This document shows, one piece after another, positions 26,935-35,729 of a stretch of 64,000 nt of DNA (positions are counted from its first letter, which is position 1; each line of letters opens with the position of its first letter). Below the pieces are notes generated by a model, which saw nothing but the letters and a program-made list of their open reading frames with translations, was not told where the DNA came from and did no database searches. The translations under genes were made by a program, and so were the position numbers. Source of the DNA: Chitinophaga polysaccharea. Lineage in GTDB: Bacteria; Bacteroidota; Bacteroidia; Chitinophagales; Chitinophagaceae. The stretch lies in contig NZ_CABFVU010000001.1 of NCBI RefSeq assembly GCF_902150045.1, positions 2,418,001 through 2,482,000 of the forward strand, read 5' to 3'.

Positions 26935-27960
26935 TTATCCCCATACTTTGGTGCCTTCGCTGCAATTGGCGCAGATGTCTATGTTTTTGCGGGTTTCAAG
27001 GATTTCACTACGGAAACGGATATACTCTTTATTATGCCACAGCGCTTTGAACGATTCTTTTTTCAGGTCGCCCAGCCGGTGTTGTGCATCTTTATCGAAG
27101 CAGCAGGGCACTACCAACCCGTCCCAGGTAACCACGGGAGAATGCCAGAGACGCCAGCAGTGATTCCCGAGTTTATTTTTAATAGCATAGGTGCCATCTT
27201 CGTTGCGATGATAGCGTGAATACTTATCAATGGTAGGAATCAGGCGGTTGCCTTCTTCATAATCATATACCTGTGCAGTTTTGAACCGTACCTGGTCAAC
27301 GCCTATTTCTTTGGCCAGCCGTTTAATATCTTCTATCTGGTGCTCGTTTGGTTTTACAACGAGAAATTGGAAAAAAACGAAAGGTTTGGACGAATTAAGC
27401 TCTTTTTTCCATTTTACGATATTTTTTGCTCCTTGTATTACTTTGTCGAGATGACCACCTACACGATACTGCGTATATACGTCCTGGGTAGTGCCATCAA
27501 TGGAGATGATGAGCCTGTCAAGTCCGCTCTCCACTGTTTTCTTCGCATTGGCATCTGTAAGATAGTGGGCATTGGTGGAGGTAGCGGTATAAATTCCTTT
27601 ACCTGCTGCATACTTCACCATGTCGAGGAACCCTGTGTTGAGATAGGGCTCTCCCTGGAAATAAAAGATGAGATATAATAGTTCTTTTGAAATTTCATCG
27701 ATCGTTTTCCTGAAGAAATCCTGCTCCAGCATACCGGTAGGCCGTGTAAAGGCCCTGAGACCGCTGGGGCATTCCGGGCAGCGGAGGTTACAGGAAGTGG
27801 TAGGCTCAAAAGATATGGAAATGGGGTAGCCCCACTGAACCGGCTTGCCGGTCCACTTGCTTACAAAATAGCTTCCGAGTACTTTGCCGGCATTTAAACC
27901 ACGGCGCAGTGTGAACTTGGAAAACAAATTAAGGGTATCCTTCAGGTTAAAATCGGGCAT
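26935..27960 (-). CDS. Radical SAM protein with SPASM domain
   Basis: 341 residues. The SAM-binding cluster is C57, C61, C64 (SCNLRCPEC), followed by a TIM-barrel-like core. A C-terminal SPASM region has further cysteines (GNHCWRLW, VPCCFDKD, DICANC) for auxiliary Fe-S binding. There is no peptide precursor gene recognised beside it, so a RiPP role is not supported. Members of this group in Bacteroidota are of unknown function. It is upstream of the BlaI gene on the same strand, with about 170 bp containing the operators between. Confidence 0.85.
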   Translation of the reverse strand: MPDFNLKDTLNLFSKFTLRRGLNAGKVLGSYFVSKWTGKPVQWGYPISISFEPTTSCNLRCPECPSGLRAFTRPTGMLEQDFFRKTIDEISKELLYLIFYFQGEPYLNTGFLDMVKYAAGKGIYTATSTNAHYLTDANAKKTVESGLDRLIISIDGTTQDVYTQYRVGGHLDKVIQGAKNIVKWKKELNSSKPFVFFQFLVVKPNEHQIEDIKRLAKEIGVDQVRFKTAQVYDYEEGNRLIPTIDKYSRYHRNEDGTYAIKNKLGNHCWRLWHSPVVTWDGLVVPCCFDKDAQHRLGDLKKESFKALWHNKEYIRFRSEILETRKNIDICANCSEGTKVWG

Positions 27961-28092
27961 AAAAAATCACTTGAGCATTGTAAAAGTAGCTTCTTTAAAC
28001 AAATTATAGCCTATACTTGCTGTAAAAAAGTAGGGCTGCCGATATTTATCAGAGCATCCTGACCCAATTACCTGCAACTAACAGCAACAAAA

Positions 28093-28842
28093 GTGAAAAG
28101 CATCCGGATCCGATTATTATTGATACTCCTGGTAGTACTGGCCGCAGCGGCTTACCTGTGGTGGCGCGGGCAGGAAAAACAAGTGAAGTTTGTACGGTAT
28201 GAAGAATTCGGCATTGATATGCCGGTGAATTACAAGATTCATGGCATCGATGTTTCCAAATTCCAGAAAGACATTAATTGGGCAGCAGTAAAACAAATGC
28301 AGGTGGATAAAATTCGTATATCCTTTGCATTTATAAAGGCCACGGAGGGCATTACACGACAGGATGCCGCTTTCAAGCAAAACTGGGACAGGGCCGGAAA
28401 GGTAGGCTTAATAAGGGGGGCGTATCATTTTTTTTATGCCACCCGTGATCCTTTGAAACAGGCTATTAACTTTCATAATGTGGCCTACCTGCAATCGGGC
28501 GACCTGCCTCCGGTACTGGATATTGAAACCAGCAACAATCAACCTGCGGCGGTGATCAGGAGTACTGCGAAGATCTGGCTGGAGGAAATGGAGAAAGTGT
28601 ACAAAGTAAAACCGATCATCTATACCAATATTCATTTTTACGAAACCTATCTTGGCAGTGAATTTGACCGCTATCCTCTATGGATCGCGCATTATTATCA
28701 GAAGGAGCGTCCCCGGTCCGACAGGGCCTGGTTGTTCTGGCAGCACAGCGATATTGGCCGGGTGAATGGTATCCGCACCACAGTGGATTTCAATGTATTT
28801 AAAGGGGATAGTACAGACCTAGCCAAACTATGCATACCTTAG
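28093..28842 (+). CDS. Glycoside hydrolase family 25 lysozyme
   Basis: 249 residues. Start is GTG at 28093. An N-terminal membrane anchor or signal (RLLLILLVVLAAAAYLWW) precedes the GH25 barrel: HGIDVSKFQKDINW with the conserved Asp, FAFIKATEG, GAYHFF, PVLDIE with the catalytic Asp-x-Glu, and a late WLFWQHSD. The enzyme should cleave the N-acetylmuramic acid-N-acetylglucosamine bond of peptidoglycan in the periplasm. A small membrane protein gene follows after 15 bp. Confidence 0.92.
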   Translation: MKSIRIRLLLILLVVLAAAAYLWWRGQEKQVKFVRYEEFGIDMPVNYKIHGIDVSKFQKDINWAAVKQMQVDKIRISFAFIKATEGITRQDAAFKQNWDRAGKVGLIRGAYHFFYATRDPLKQAINFHNVAYLQSGDLPPVLDIETSNNQPAAVIRSTAKIWLEEMEKVYKVKPIIYTNIHFYETYLGSEFDRYPLWIAHYYQKERPRSDRAWLFWQHSDIGRVNGIRTTVDFNVFKGDSTDLAKLCIP

Positions 28843-28857
28843 CATCATATACAGGTT

Positions 28858-29127
28858 ATGGAAGAAGAACAGGACAAACCACCGGAGGATCCCAATAAAA
28901 TGGACTATGAGTTATTTCATTTCCTTATAAAAATTATGAGGACCATTTTTATTGGTTTTTTCTGGATGATGATCAATGTATTCCTGGGCTTGTACCTGGG
29001 ATTTGCTGTACCGGAGGAATCCACCCCCGGCAGGATGATCTTTTTCTATGCCTGGTTTGGGGTTTCCATGATAGCCTATCTGTATTTTGTATGGCGCCTG
29101 TGGCGTAAAAAAATGAGTGCTCCCTGA
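28858..29127 (+). CDS. Small two-helix membrane protein, unknown function
   Basis: 89 residues with an acidic N-terminal tail (MEEEQDKPPEDPNKMDYE) and two membrane segments (FIGFFWMMINVFLGLYLGF and MIFFYAWFGVSMIAYLYFV). No family recognised. It follows the GH25 gene by 15 bp and probably shares its transcript. Its stop codon abuts the stop codon of the convergent CAP-domain gene. Confidence 0.7.
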   Translation: MEEEQDKPPEDPNKMDYELFHFLIKIMRTIFIGFFWMMINVFLGLYLGFAVPEESTPGRMIFFYAWFGVSMIAYLYFVWRLWRKKMSAP

Positions 29128-29673
29128 TTACCGGGTAACAGACCTCGTGCCCAGTTCCATTGTCCAGGCGTTATTATAACGGCCAATACCCATCTCTGTA
29201 AATTTTGCATCCATCATATTGTGACAATGACTGGGGCTGTTCAGCCAGCCGAGTATCACGGCCTGTTCATCCAGGTTGCCGGTGGCAATGTTTTCACCAT
29301 AGTAATTCCATTTATAGCCAGCCGCATCAAGACGTAAGCCGGGAGTGGAACCATTGAGGCCGGTATGGCTGAAATAATTATTCAGTGCCATGTCTTTGCT
29401 GTGATCATAGGCGGCTCTTTCCAGCAGGCCGTTCCAGGTAACAGGGCCTACGGGCGCCATTTTATCGGTGCCGCAGTTACAACCACGGCTGCGCATTCCG
29501 TTTACCAGCGTTAACAAGGCGTTGCGATCTACTTTGTTTTCAGGTACCGTGGAGGTATCTGCAGGAGATATTTTTCCCGGCTCTCCGGGGCTGAGGTCTG
29601 TTGTTTTAGTACAACTGCAGTAAATAATAACAGCCAGCAGAGTGGTGGCAACACGCATAATTTTCCCGGACAT
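29128..29673 (-). CDS. CAP (SCP/PR1-like) domain lipoprotein
   Basis: 181 residues. A lipoprotein signal (LLAVIIYCSC) places Cys near residue 21 as the anchor. The CAP domain carries ERAAYDHSKDMALNNYFSHTG, NYYGENIATG and NSPSHCHNMMDAKFTEMGIG, the usual family blocks with the clustered His and Glu. The disulfide-like CNCG motif is upstream of the domain. CAP proteins bind lipids or cations or act as proteases; the function here is unknown. Outer-membrane or surface location is likely. Confidence 0.88.
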   Translation of the reverse strand: MSGKIMRVATTLLAVIIYCSCTKTTDLSPGEPGKISPADTSTVPENKVDRNALLTLVNGMRSRGCNCGTDKMAPVGPVTWNGLLERAAYDHSKDMALNNYFSHTGLNGSTPGLRLDAAGYKWNYYGENIATGNLDEQAVILGWLNSPSHCHNMMDAKFTEMGIGRYNNAWTMELGTRSVTR

Positions 29674-30053
29674 AACCAGTAATAAGTTATAGTAAATAGA
29701 TACCGGGTTCTAAACAGGACTTGGATTAAAACTTAAATCGGCTTTAGGAACGAACTTGATTAAAACTACTCGTGGTTGATCAGAGGTTACGGGTTAAAAT
29801 CACATTGAGGCACCGAAGATAGTGCGTAGATATGAGATATGGAACATAGTTTTTGTAAATCTAATGTTAATCATAACTGTCATATTCCTGCATTTATAGT
29901 GTTGTTATTCTTTCCCACTGTGCATCAGGGTTTTGTGGAGATGATGCCCCGCGGCCAGTTCGCTAAGTATGCAAAATGGCTTGTTGGGTGGGTGGAATAG
30001 TGTTTGTTATCTTATTTACATCTCCCATATTTTCATCTTCAAAAAAAGAGATT
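29674..30053. other. Intergenic region without a supported gene
   Basis: About 380 bp between the CAP lipoprotein start and the small charged gene. A near-repeat (ACTTGGATTAAAACT at about 29720 and ACTTGATTAAAACT at about 29753) is present. No clear promoter box or stable RNA was identified. The frame from 29976 is open into the next gene but looks non-coding. Confidence 0.4.
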
Positions 30054-30242
30054 ATGAAAAAGAAGGAAACAGATCGTACCGGCGAACATCATGATAAAAA
30101 GAAGAGGCCGGTAGATATTTTATCGCAGGATAAAGGAACTGTCAACCGCAACCCTCTGCATGGCGACTTGTCTGAAAAGCCGGAGAAAGAGAACAAGGCG
30201 GTAAGGGATAATGAAGAAAAGGGGAAAAAATCAACGCATTGA
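30054..30242 (+). CDS. Small highly charged protein, unknown function
   Basis: 62 residues from the ATG at 30054 (MKKKETDRTGEHH), rich in Lys, Glu and Asp, with no hydrophobic segment. A run of A with AGAG precedes the start. The segment upstream of this ATG in the same frame has a signal-like stretch but is probably not translated. A terminator at 30334-30363 follows on the same strand, which supports a transcription unit. It resembles the small hydrophilic proteins common in Bacteroidota; no function is known. Confidence 0.45.
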   Translation: MKKKETDRTGEHHDKKKRPVDILSQDKGTVNRNPLHGDLSEKPEKENKAVRDNEEKGKKSTH

Positions 30243-30333
30243 ACTTTTTACCATATCGAAATGAAAACAAACTAAAAATTTATTTCTAAAATAAAGAAGT
30301 GCCAAACTTCTTTAATGTTGTGGTGTATAGCGG

Positions 30334-30363
30334 CCATCCTATTCCTGGGATGGTTTTTTTTTT
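30334..30363 (+). terminator. Terminator after the small charged gene
   Basis: CCATCC pairs with GGATGG and is followed by a run of ten T (30354-30363). It ends within the stop codon of the convergent NTF2-like gene. Confidence 0.75.
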
Positions 30364-30799
30364 AGCTGCTGTGATCAGCAATAATTTTCCACTGTCCTTT
30401 TATTTTTTTCAGGATAAGACTGAAATGGCCCTGCAGGTCACCGATAGTTCTTTCCAGGTGCCATTTTCCTATTAGGAGATAAGTTCCGGGCGCCAGGGGC
30501 TTGAATTCCAGTAATTGAAAATCCAGTTTGCCCATAGCCGCAGCGTCGGGATAGGTTTTTTTATAACGGTCCAGCGTAGCCTGCCAGCCATAGGTTACTC
30601 CATTTTTACCAATAAAAAGAAGGGAGTCGGAATGCCAGTAAGTGGCCATGAAGCCATCTATATCCCCTTTATTCCATGCAGCTGTTTGGATCGACATCAG
30701 CGCCGTAATCTGCTGCTGATCGGAAGAACCGGCTTTCTGTGCGCGGGTGGGCATTCCAGCTAAAACGCCCAACAGGATAAGAAACAGTGCAAAACGCAT
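30362..30799 (-). CDS. Secreted SnoaL/DUF4440-like (NTF2 fold) protein
   Basis: 145 residues. A signal peptide (ALFLILLGVLAGMPTRAQ) is followed by a single NTF2-like domain: AWNKGDIDGFMATYWHSDSL and KKIKGQWKIIADHSS are the typical ends of DUF4440/SnoaL-like proteins. Such proteins bind small ligands or serve as hydrolase or isomerase folds; here no catalytic function can be read. It is divergent from kdnA. Confidence 0.85.
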   Translation of the reverse strand: MRFALFLILLGVLAGMPTRAQKAGSSDQQQITALMSIQTAAWNKGDIDGFMATYWHSDSLLFIGKNGVTYGWQATLDRYKKTYPDAAAMGKLDFQLLEFKPLAPGTYLLIGKWHLERTIGDLQGHFSLILKKIKGQWKIIADHSS

Positions 30800-30857
30800 G
30801 GTAAATTTTTAGCAAAAGATAAACAGTTTTTCCGATGTAATGCAATGCCTATTATAG

Positions 30858-30865
30858 TAACTTTG
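30858..30865 (+). promoter_or_regulatory. Candidate -7 box for the kdnA-kdsB-kdnB operon
   Basis: TAACTTTG fits TAnnTTTG and lies 54 bases before the kdnA ATG. The -33 element is poor (only T-rich sequence about 27 bases upstream). Confidence 0.45.
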
Positions 30866-30918
30866 CAGCACTATTTAAAAAGCACTCATTCAAAATTATA
30901 TTTTAAAATCAACAGTTT

Positions 30919-32109
30919 ATGCCCGGATTTGAACTATTTGGAGCCGAGGAAAGGAAAGAAGTAAACGATGTACTGGAAACAGGAATCATGATGCGCTACG
31001 GATTTGACGGTCCGCGTAAAGGCATCTGGAAAGCAAAGGAGCTGGAACAGGCCATTTGCGATAAACTGAATGTACAGTATACCCAACTTGCCTCCAGTGG
31101 TACAGCTGCATTAACCACCGCTATGGCCGCCCTGGGATTGGGCGCCGGCGATGAGATCATTATGCCGACCTTTACTTTTGTGGCCAGCTTTGAATCGGTG
31201 TTTTCTGTAGGCGCCACGCCGGTACTGGTAGATGTGGATGATACCCTGACACTTGACCCCAAAGCAGTGGAAGCCGCTATTACCCCGCGTACAAAGGCTG
31301 TTATGCCGGTGCATATGTGTGGAGCAATGGCAGACCTGGATGCATTGCAGGCCATCTGCAAAAAACATAACCTGTTTCTCCTCGAAGATGCCTGCCAGAG
31401 CTTCGGAGCATCTTACAAAGGAAAAGCGCTGGGCTCCATCGGCGATGCAGGAACTTTCTCTTTTGATTTTGTAAAAACGATCACCTGCGCAGAAGGCGGG
31501 GCGATCATCACCAACAATAAGGATATTTATACTAAATGTGACGGCTATACGGACCATGGGCATGACCACCTGGGGGCAGACCGTGGAGCAGATCTTCATC
31601 CTTTTATCGGTTACAACTACCGTATTTCCGAGCTGCACGCAGCGGTGGGACTGGCACAGATCCGTAAACTGGATACCTTCCTGGAAATACAGCGTAAGAC
31701 CAAGAAAATATTTAAGGATGCCCTGGCTGCAGTACCGGGCATAACTTTCCGCCGTTTGCCGGATGAAGCCGGCGACAGCGCCACTTTTCTTTCGTTTTTC
31801 CTGCCGGAAACCGCGCAGGCAGCCAAAGCGGCTGCAGCGATGAAAGCAGCCGGACTGGTGGCGTTTCATTATTATGAAAACAACTGGCACTATATCCGCC
31901 AATGGCAGCATTTTAAGCAAGGCAGTGTGTTAACTCCTTTTGCCAAAGAATTGAAGCAGGCGATGGAAGTATATAAGACCAAAGAATTCCCGGCTTCAGA
32001 TGCTATCATCGGCCGGAATATTTCCACCCCGATCAACCTGAGCTGGAGCGATGCCGAGATACAAGAGAGGGCAGAAAAACTGGTGAAAGCAGTGAAAAGC
32101 GCATTATAA
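30919..32109 (+). CDS. kdnA: 8-amino-3,8-dideoxy-octulosonate aminotransferase (DegT family)
   Basis: 396 residues, a normal DegT/DnrJ/EryC1 PLP enzyme length and close to Shewanella KdnA. The PLP lysine is K186 in [14 protein letters not shown]; upstream blocks [21 protein letters not shown] and [12 protein letters not shown] are typical of the family. In the KdnA role it converts the 8-aldehyde of Kdo to 8-amino-3,8-dideoxy-Kdo (Kdo8N). The assignment rests on the three-gene context with kdsB and an iron-type alcohol dehydrogenase, which matches the Shewanella oneidensis kdnB-kdnA-kdsB group; gene order differs. DegT enzymes act on many sugars, so substrate is inferred. Confidence 0.8.
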   Translation: MPGFELFGAEERKEVNDVLETGIMMRYGFDGPRKGIWKAKELEQAICDKLNVQYTQLASSGTAALTTAMAALGLGAGDEIIMPTFTFVASFESVFSVGATPVLVDVDDTLTLDPKAVEAAITPRTKAVMPVHMCGAMADLDALQAICKKHNLFLLEDACQSFGASYKGKALGSIGDAGTFSFDFVKTITCAEGGAIITNNKDIYTKCDGYTDHGHDHLGADRGADLHPFIGYNYRISELHAAVGLAQIRKLDTFLEIQRKTKKIFKDALAAVPGITFRRLPDEAGDSATFLSFFLPETAQAAKAAAAMKAAGLVAFHYYENNWHYIRQWQHFKQGSVLTPFAKELKQAMEVYKTKEFPASDAIIGRNISTPINLSWSDAEIQERAEKLVKAVKSAL

Positions 32110-32177
32110 TTGATCTGAAGGCGTGTGGTGCAATGTATATTTGTTACCAGCGCCTTTTGCAGTTAAAATCAGACTAC

Positions 32178-32903
32178 ATGAAAAAAATAGCGTTGATACC
32201 TGCCCGTTATGGCGCGTCCCGTTTCCCCGGTAAAATGATGGCCAGGCTGGGTGATAAAACAGTGATACTCAGAACGTATGAATCTACAGTAAATACAGGG
32301 GTTTTTGACGATGTAATGGTGGTGACAGACAGTGACCTGATCTATAATGAAATTGTGAATAATGGCGGGAAAGCTGTTATGAGCAGGAAGGAGCATGAAT
32401 GTGGTACTGATCGTATAGCCGAGGCCGTTGCAGACATGGAGGTGGATATTGTAGTGAATGTGCAGGGAGACGAGCCATTTACACAAAAGGAACCACTGGA
32501 AAAACTGTTGAAGGTATTTGAAGGAGAAGAAGGAAAGAAAGTGCAGGTAGCTTCACTGATGCAGGAACTGAAAGACCAGGCATCTATAGAGGATCCTAAT
32601 TATGTGAAAGTAGCGGTAGATAAGAACTTCAACGCATTATTCTTTTCCCGCTCCGTTATTCCCTATCCACGTAATAAGGATATTAAAAGCATTTATTACG
32701 AGCATATTGGCATTTATGCATTCCGCAAACAAACCCTGCTCGACTTCACGCAGCTGGAGGTAACACCCCTGGAAGCAGCGGAAAAGATTGAATGTCTACG
32801 TTACCTGGAGAACGGGATTCCCATGAAAATGGTGGTAACTTCATACATGGGCGTGGAAATAGATACCCCCGAGGACCTGCAAAAGGCAGCCAAACTTTTA
32901 TAA
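32178..32903 (+). CDS. kdsB: CMP-Kdo (or CMP-Kdo8N) synthetase
   Basis: 241 residues. The ATG at 32178 gives [19 protein letters not shown], the normal KdsB start; in-frame sequence 45 bases upstream is not family-like. The enzyme couples CTP with Kdo to make CMP-Kdo. Conserved blocks: [10 protein letters not shown], the [12 protein letters not shown] loop and VNVQGDEPF, which binds CTP. In Shewanella the KdsB of the kdn group prefers Kdo8N; whether this one does cannot be read from the sequence. It starts 68 bp after kdnA and is followed by kdnB after 20 bp. Confidence 0.92.
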   Translation: MKKIALIPARYGASRFPGKMMARLGDKTVILRTYESTVNTGVFDDVMVVTDSDLIYNEIVNNGGKAVMSRKEHECGTDRIAEAVADMEVDIVVNVQGDEPFTQKEPLEKLLKVFEGEEGKKVQVASLMQELKDQASIEDPNYVKVAVDKNFNALFFSRSVIPYPRNKDIKSIYYEHIGIYAFRKQTLLDFTQLEVTPLEAAEKIECLRYLENGIPMKMVVTSYMGVEIDTPEDLQKAAKLL

Positions 32904-32923
32904 CACCTAACTAATACGGATAT

Positions 32924-34000
32924 ATGAAATTCAGGAATTTTAAAATGGTGGATTACGTGGTTTACGGCAGCGGATGTTTTGATCAGCTGGGTGAAATACT
33001 GGCCCCCAGGCGTATAGGCGATGCTCCCATGATATTTTTCGTGGATGAGTATTTCCAGGATAAGAACGAATTTTTATCCCGTATCCCGTTGGAAGGGAAG
33101 GATAAAATTGTAGTGATTGATGTAACTGATGAGCCTAAAACCAAAACGGTAGATAAGATCCGGGATGAGCTCAAAGCGGAATTCGGTACTGTATCCGGTA
33201 TTATTGGTATTGGTGGCGGATCTGTGATGGATATGGCCAAAGCAGTGTCTCTGATGATGACCAACCCCGGTTCATCTGCTGATTACCAGGGCTGGGATCT
33301 TGTGAAAGTAGCGGGTGTATACAAAGTGGGTATACCTACCATTTCCGGCACGGGAGCGGAAGTAAGCCGTACCTGTGTGCTAACAGGGCCTACCCGTAAA
33401 CTGGGAATGAACTCTGACTTTACGCCGTTTGACCAGATTGTGCTGGATCCTTCGCTGACAAGAACGGTAGAAGCAAATCAGCGGTTTTATACGGCTATGG
33501 ACTGTTTTATTCACTGTGTGGAATCGCTGGAGGGCACTTATCTGAATGCATTCAGTAAATCATATGGAGAGAAGGCGCAGGAGTTGTGTGAAGAAATCTT
33601 CCTGCAGAAAGAACATTGGGATGATGATGCCGATGAAAAACTGATGATGGCGTCTTATGCGGGAGGTATGAGCATTGCCTATTCACAGGTAGGTGTGGCG
33701 CATGCCGTGAGCTATGGGCTGGCATACCTGCTTGGTACCAAACATGGTATTGGTAACTGTATTGTGTTTGATAAACTGGAGGAATTTTACCCGGAGGGAG
33801 TGATAAAATTCAAGCAGATGGTGAAAAAGCATAACATCACTATTCCGCAGGGTATTACCAAAGGCTTAACAGATGAACAGTTTGAAACGATGATCAATGT
33901 GTCGCTGGGCATGGCTCCTTTATGGGAAAATGCATTAGGCAAAGACTGGCAGCAGATTATGACCCGTGAAAGGCTGCGTAAGCTGTACGAGCGTTTATAA
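32924..34000 (+). CDS. kdnB: 3-deoxy-octulosonate 8-oxidase (iron-containing alcohol dehydrogenase)
   Basis: 358 residues, near the size of Shewanella KdnB. It is a group III metal-dependent alcohol dehydrogenase: GIGGGSVMDMAK binds NAD, TISGTGAEVSRT is the substrate loop, and the metal ligands of the family are at D193 and H197 (DCFIH), H260 (GVAHAVSYGL) and H274 (GTKHG). It would oxidise the C8 alcohol of Kdo to the aldehyde used by KdnA. As the third gene of kdnA-kdsB-kdnB this role is well supported by context, though other sugar alcohols are possible. Confidence 0.8.
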   Translation: MKFRNFKMVDYVVYGSGCFDQLGEILAPRRIGDAPMIFFVDEYFQDKNEFLSRIPLEGKDKIVVIDVTDEPKTKTVDKIRDELKAEFGTVSGIIGIGGGSVMDMAKAVSLMMTNPGSSADYQGWDLVKVAGVYKVGIPTISGTGAEVSRTCVLTGPTRKLGMNSDFTPFDQIVLDPSLTRTVEANQRFYTAMDCFIHCVESLEGTYLNAFSKSYGEKAQELCEEIFLQKEHWDDDADEKLMMASYAGGMSIAYSQVGVAHAVSYGLAYLLGTKHGIGNCIVFDKLEEFYPEGVIKFKQMVKKHNITIPQGITKGLTDEQFETMINVSLGMAPLWENALGKDWQQIMTRERLRKLYERL

Positions 34001-34018
34001 CAGGGTTTATTATATTGG

Positions 34019-34062
34019 AAGCAGGAACGGACGGGGTAATTTCCGGTTGTTCCTGCTTTTTA
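34019..34062 (+). terminator. Terminator of the kdn operon
   Basis: AAGCAGGAAC (34019-34028) pairs with GTTCCTGCTT (34049-34058) and an inner CGGA/TCCG stem adds to it; the 3' side runs into TTTTTATTTT. It begins 19 bases after the kdnB stop codon. Confidence 0.75.
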
Positions 34063-34140
34063 TTTTAGGAAGAAGTTCGTCTGCCTCAACGCAAATTCAG
34101 TGCGTAGTAACAGATTATTTTGCTAACAGAGGAAATTATC

Positions 34141-35586
34141 ATGATCATACTAATTGTCATTTCGGGAATTGTAATATTGGTGCTCGGCTACCTGTTGTTC
34201 GCTGCGCGGCAGCAGCAACAGGCCGGTGAGAGGGAGCTTGCCCGGCAGCAGAACGCCTGGCAGGCAAGCCAGGCCACCTTGCAGGAAAAGTATAACCTGC
34301 TGGAAGCCCGGCAGGAATACCTGCAGAACATGCTGGATGATAAAGGAATGTTGCTGAAAGAGAAGCAGGAGCAACTGGAACGGTTAAATGAGGAGTTTTC
34401 AGTACTGATGTCTGAGCAGGGGCGTATCATGGAACAAAATAAATATCTTCAACTGCAACTGAGTGGGGAAAAGGAGCGGCTGCAGCAGGTACAACAGGAC
34501 TTTAGGATACAGTTTGAGAATACTGCCCAGCAGTTGTTGCAGCGTATCTCCGGCACATTCATGGAACAGAATAAGGCTAAAATGGATGATGTGCTGAAGC
34601 CGCTGGCAGAGAAGATCGATAATTTCCGTAGTAGTGTGCAGCAATCACTTGTAGCAGAAACGGCACAACGCACAGAATTGAAGAATGAGTTACAGCGGCT
34701 GCTGCTGCTCAATCAAACATTGTCGAAAGAAGCAAATAACCTGACAAATGCACTTAAGGCTGATACAAAGAGGCAGGGAAATTGGGGGGAAATGATCCTG
34801 GAAAGGGTATTAGAGGCTTCTGGACTGGAAAAGGGCGTGCATTATTTTACCCAGGATGCCCAGCGGGATGAAACGGGGCAGCTGAGAAAGCCGGACCTGG
34901 TATTGCTGTTGCCGGAAGACAGGCAATTGGTTATAGACTCCAAAGTATCCCTGAAAGCATACGAACAGTACTGCAGCGCAACCAGTGAGGAGGAGAAGAA
35001 ACAGGCGCTGAGGATGCATTTACAGTCGGTAAAGAACCATGTAACGGAACTGAGTGCCAAAGCGTATCATACGTTATATAAAAATACCACGGACTTTGTG
35101 ATGTTATTTATTCCCATTGAGCCGGCTTACGCACTTGCTATTATGCAGGTAGATGAAGACCTGTATGATTTCGCGTTCCGTAAAAGGATCATATTGGTAA
35201 GCGTACCGTCTTTGCTGGCTACGCTCCGGGTAATTGATAATATGTGGAGACTGGACAAACAGAATAAAAACGCGGAAGAAATTGTAAGGCAGGGAAGTGC
35301 TTTGTATGATAAGTTTGTAGGGTTTGCAGAAGATATGGGACTGATAGGGGAGCATTTGAAGAGGAGCCAGGGGGCTTACGAAAATGCGATGAATAAACTG
35401 TCTGCCGGGAATGGTAATCTGGTAGGACGTGCAGAAAGAATGCGTAAACTTGGGCTCGACAATAAGAAAGAGCTGCCTAAAAATTTAAAGATAGCCGCAA
35501 CAGAGGATTTATCATTGCCTGATGAGGAACAGATCACTGTGATTCCCGCCAAAGCAATTCCGGACGAAGAGGCTACAGATCAGTAA
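34141..35586 (+). CDS. rmuC: DNA recombination protein RmuC
   Basis: 481 residues from the ATG at 34141, chosen because AGAGGA precedes it; an in-frame TTG at 34120 is weaker. An N-terminal membrane helix (IILIVISGIVILVLGYLLF) is followed by a long Gln-rich coiled coil (about 25-210) and the RmuC nuclease-like domain with KPDLVLLLPEDRQLVIDSKVSLKAY, carrying the PD-(D/E)xK-type residues. RmuC limits inversions at repeats and affects DNA processing in E. coli. The acidic C-terminal tail is extra. Confidence 0.94.
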   Translation: MIILIVISGIVILVLGYLLFAARQQQQAGERELARQQNAWQASQATLQEKYNLLEARQEYLQNMLDDKGMLLKEKQEQLERLNEEFSVLMSEQGRIMEQNKYLQLQLSGEKERLQQVQQDFRIQFENTAQQLLQRISGTFMEQNKAKMDDVLKPLAEKIDNFRSSVQQSLVAETAQRTELKNELQRLLLLNQTLSKEANNLTNALKADTKRQGNWGEMILERVLEASGLEKGVHYFTQDAQRDETGQLRKPDLVLLLPEDRQLVIDSKVSLKAYEQYCSATSEEEKKQALRMHLQSVKNHVTELSAKAYHTLYKNTTDFVMLFIPIEPAYALAIMQVDEDLYDFAFRKRIILVSVPSLLATLRVIDNMWRLDKQNKNAEEIVRQGSALYDKFVGFAEDMGLIGEHLKRSQGAYENAMNKLSAGNGNLVGRAERMRKLGLDNKKELPKNLKIAATEDLSLPDEEQITVIPAKAIPDEEATDQ

Positions 35587-35729
35587 AGTGCCGGTAAGCG
35601 GTGGGATTACATCAGTCTATAAGTACGGCTAATTGAAAAAACGATAGATTATTAATAGTATCTGACTGGTGATAATAATGTTGTGTTGCCTGATGAACAG
35701 CGCTGATAAAAAGCATGTTACTGATATAA

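Noticed and set aside
26839..27219. Open frame of 126 codons on the plus strand
   Set aside because: Mostly antisense to the radical SAM gene and starting just past the third operator; no protein-like features.
29720..29767. Near-repeat as a possible CRISPR or direct repeat
   Set aside because: Only two imperfect copies of about 15 bases, no array and no Cas genes.
31111..31920. Open frame of 269 codons on the minus strand
   Set aside because: Antisense to kdnA; rich in Cys and His with no recognisable domain.
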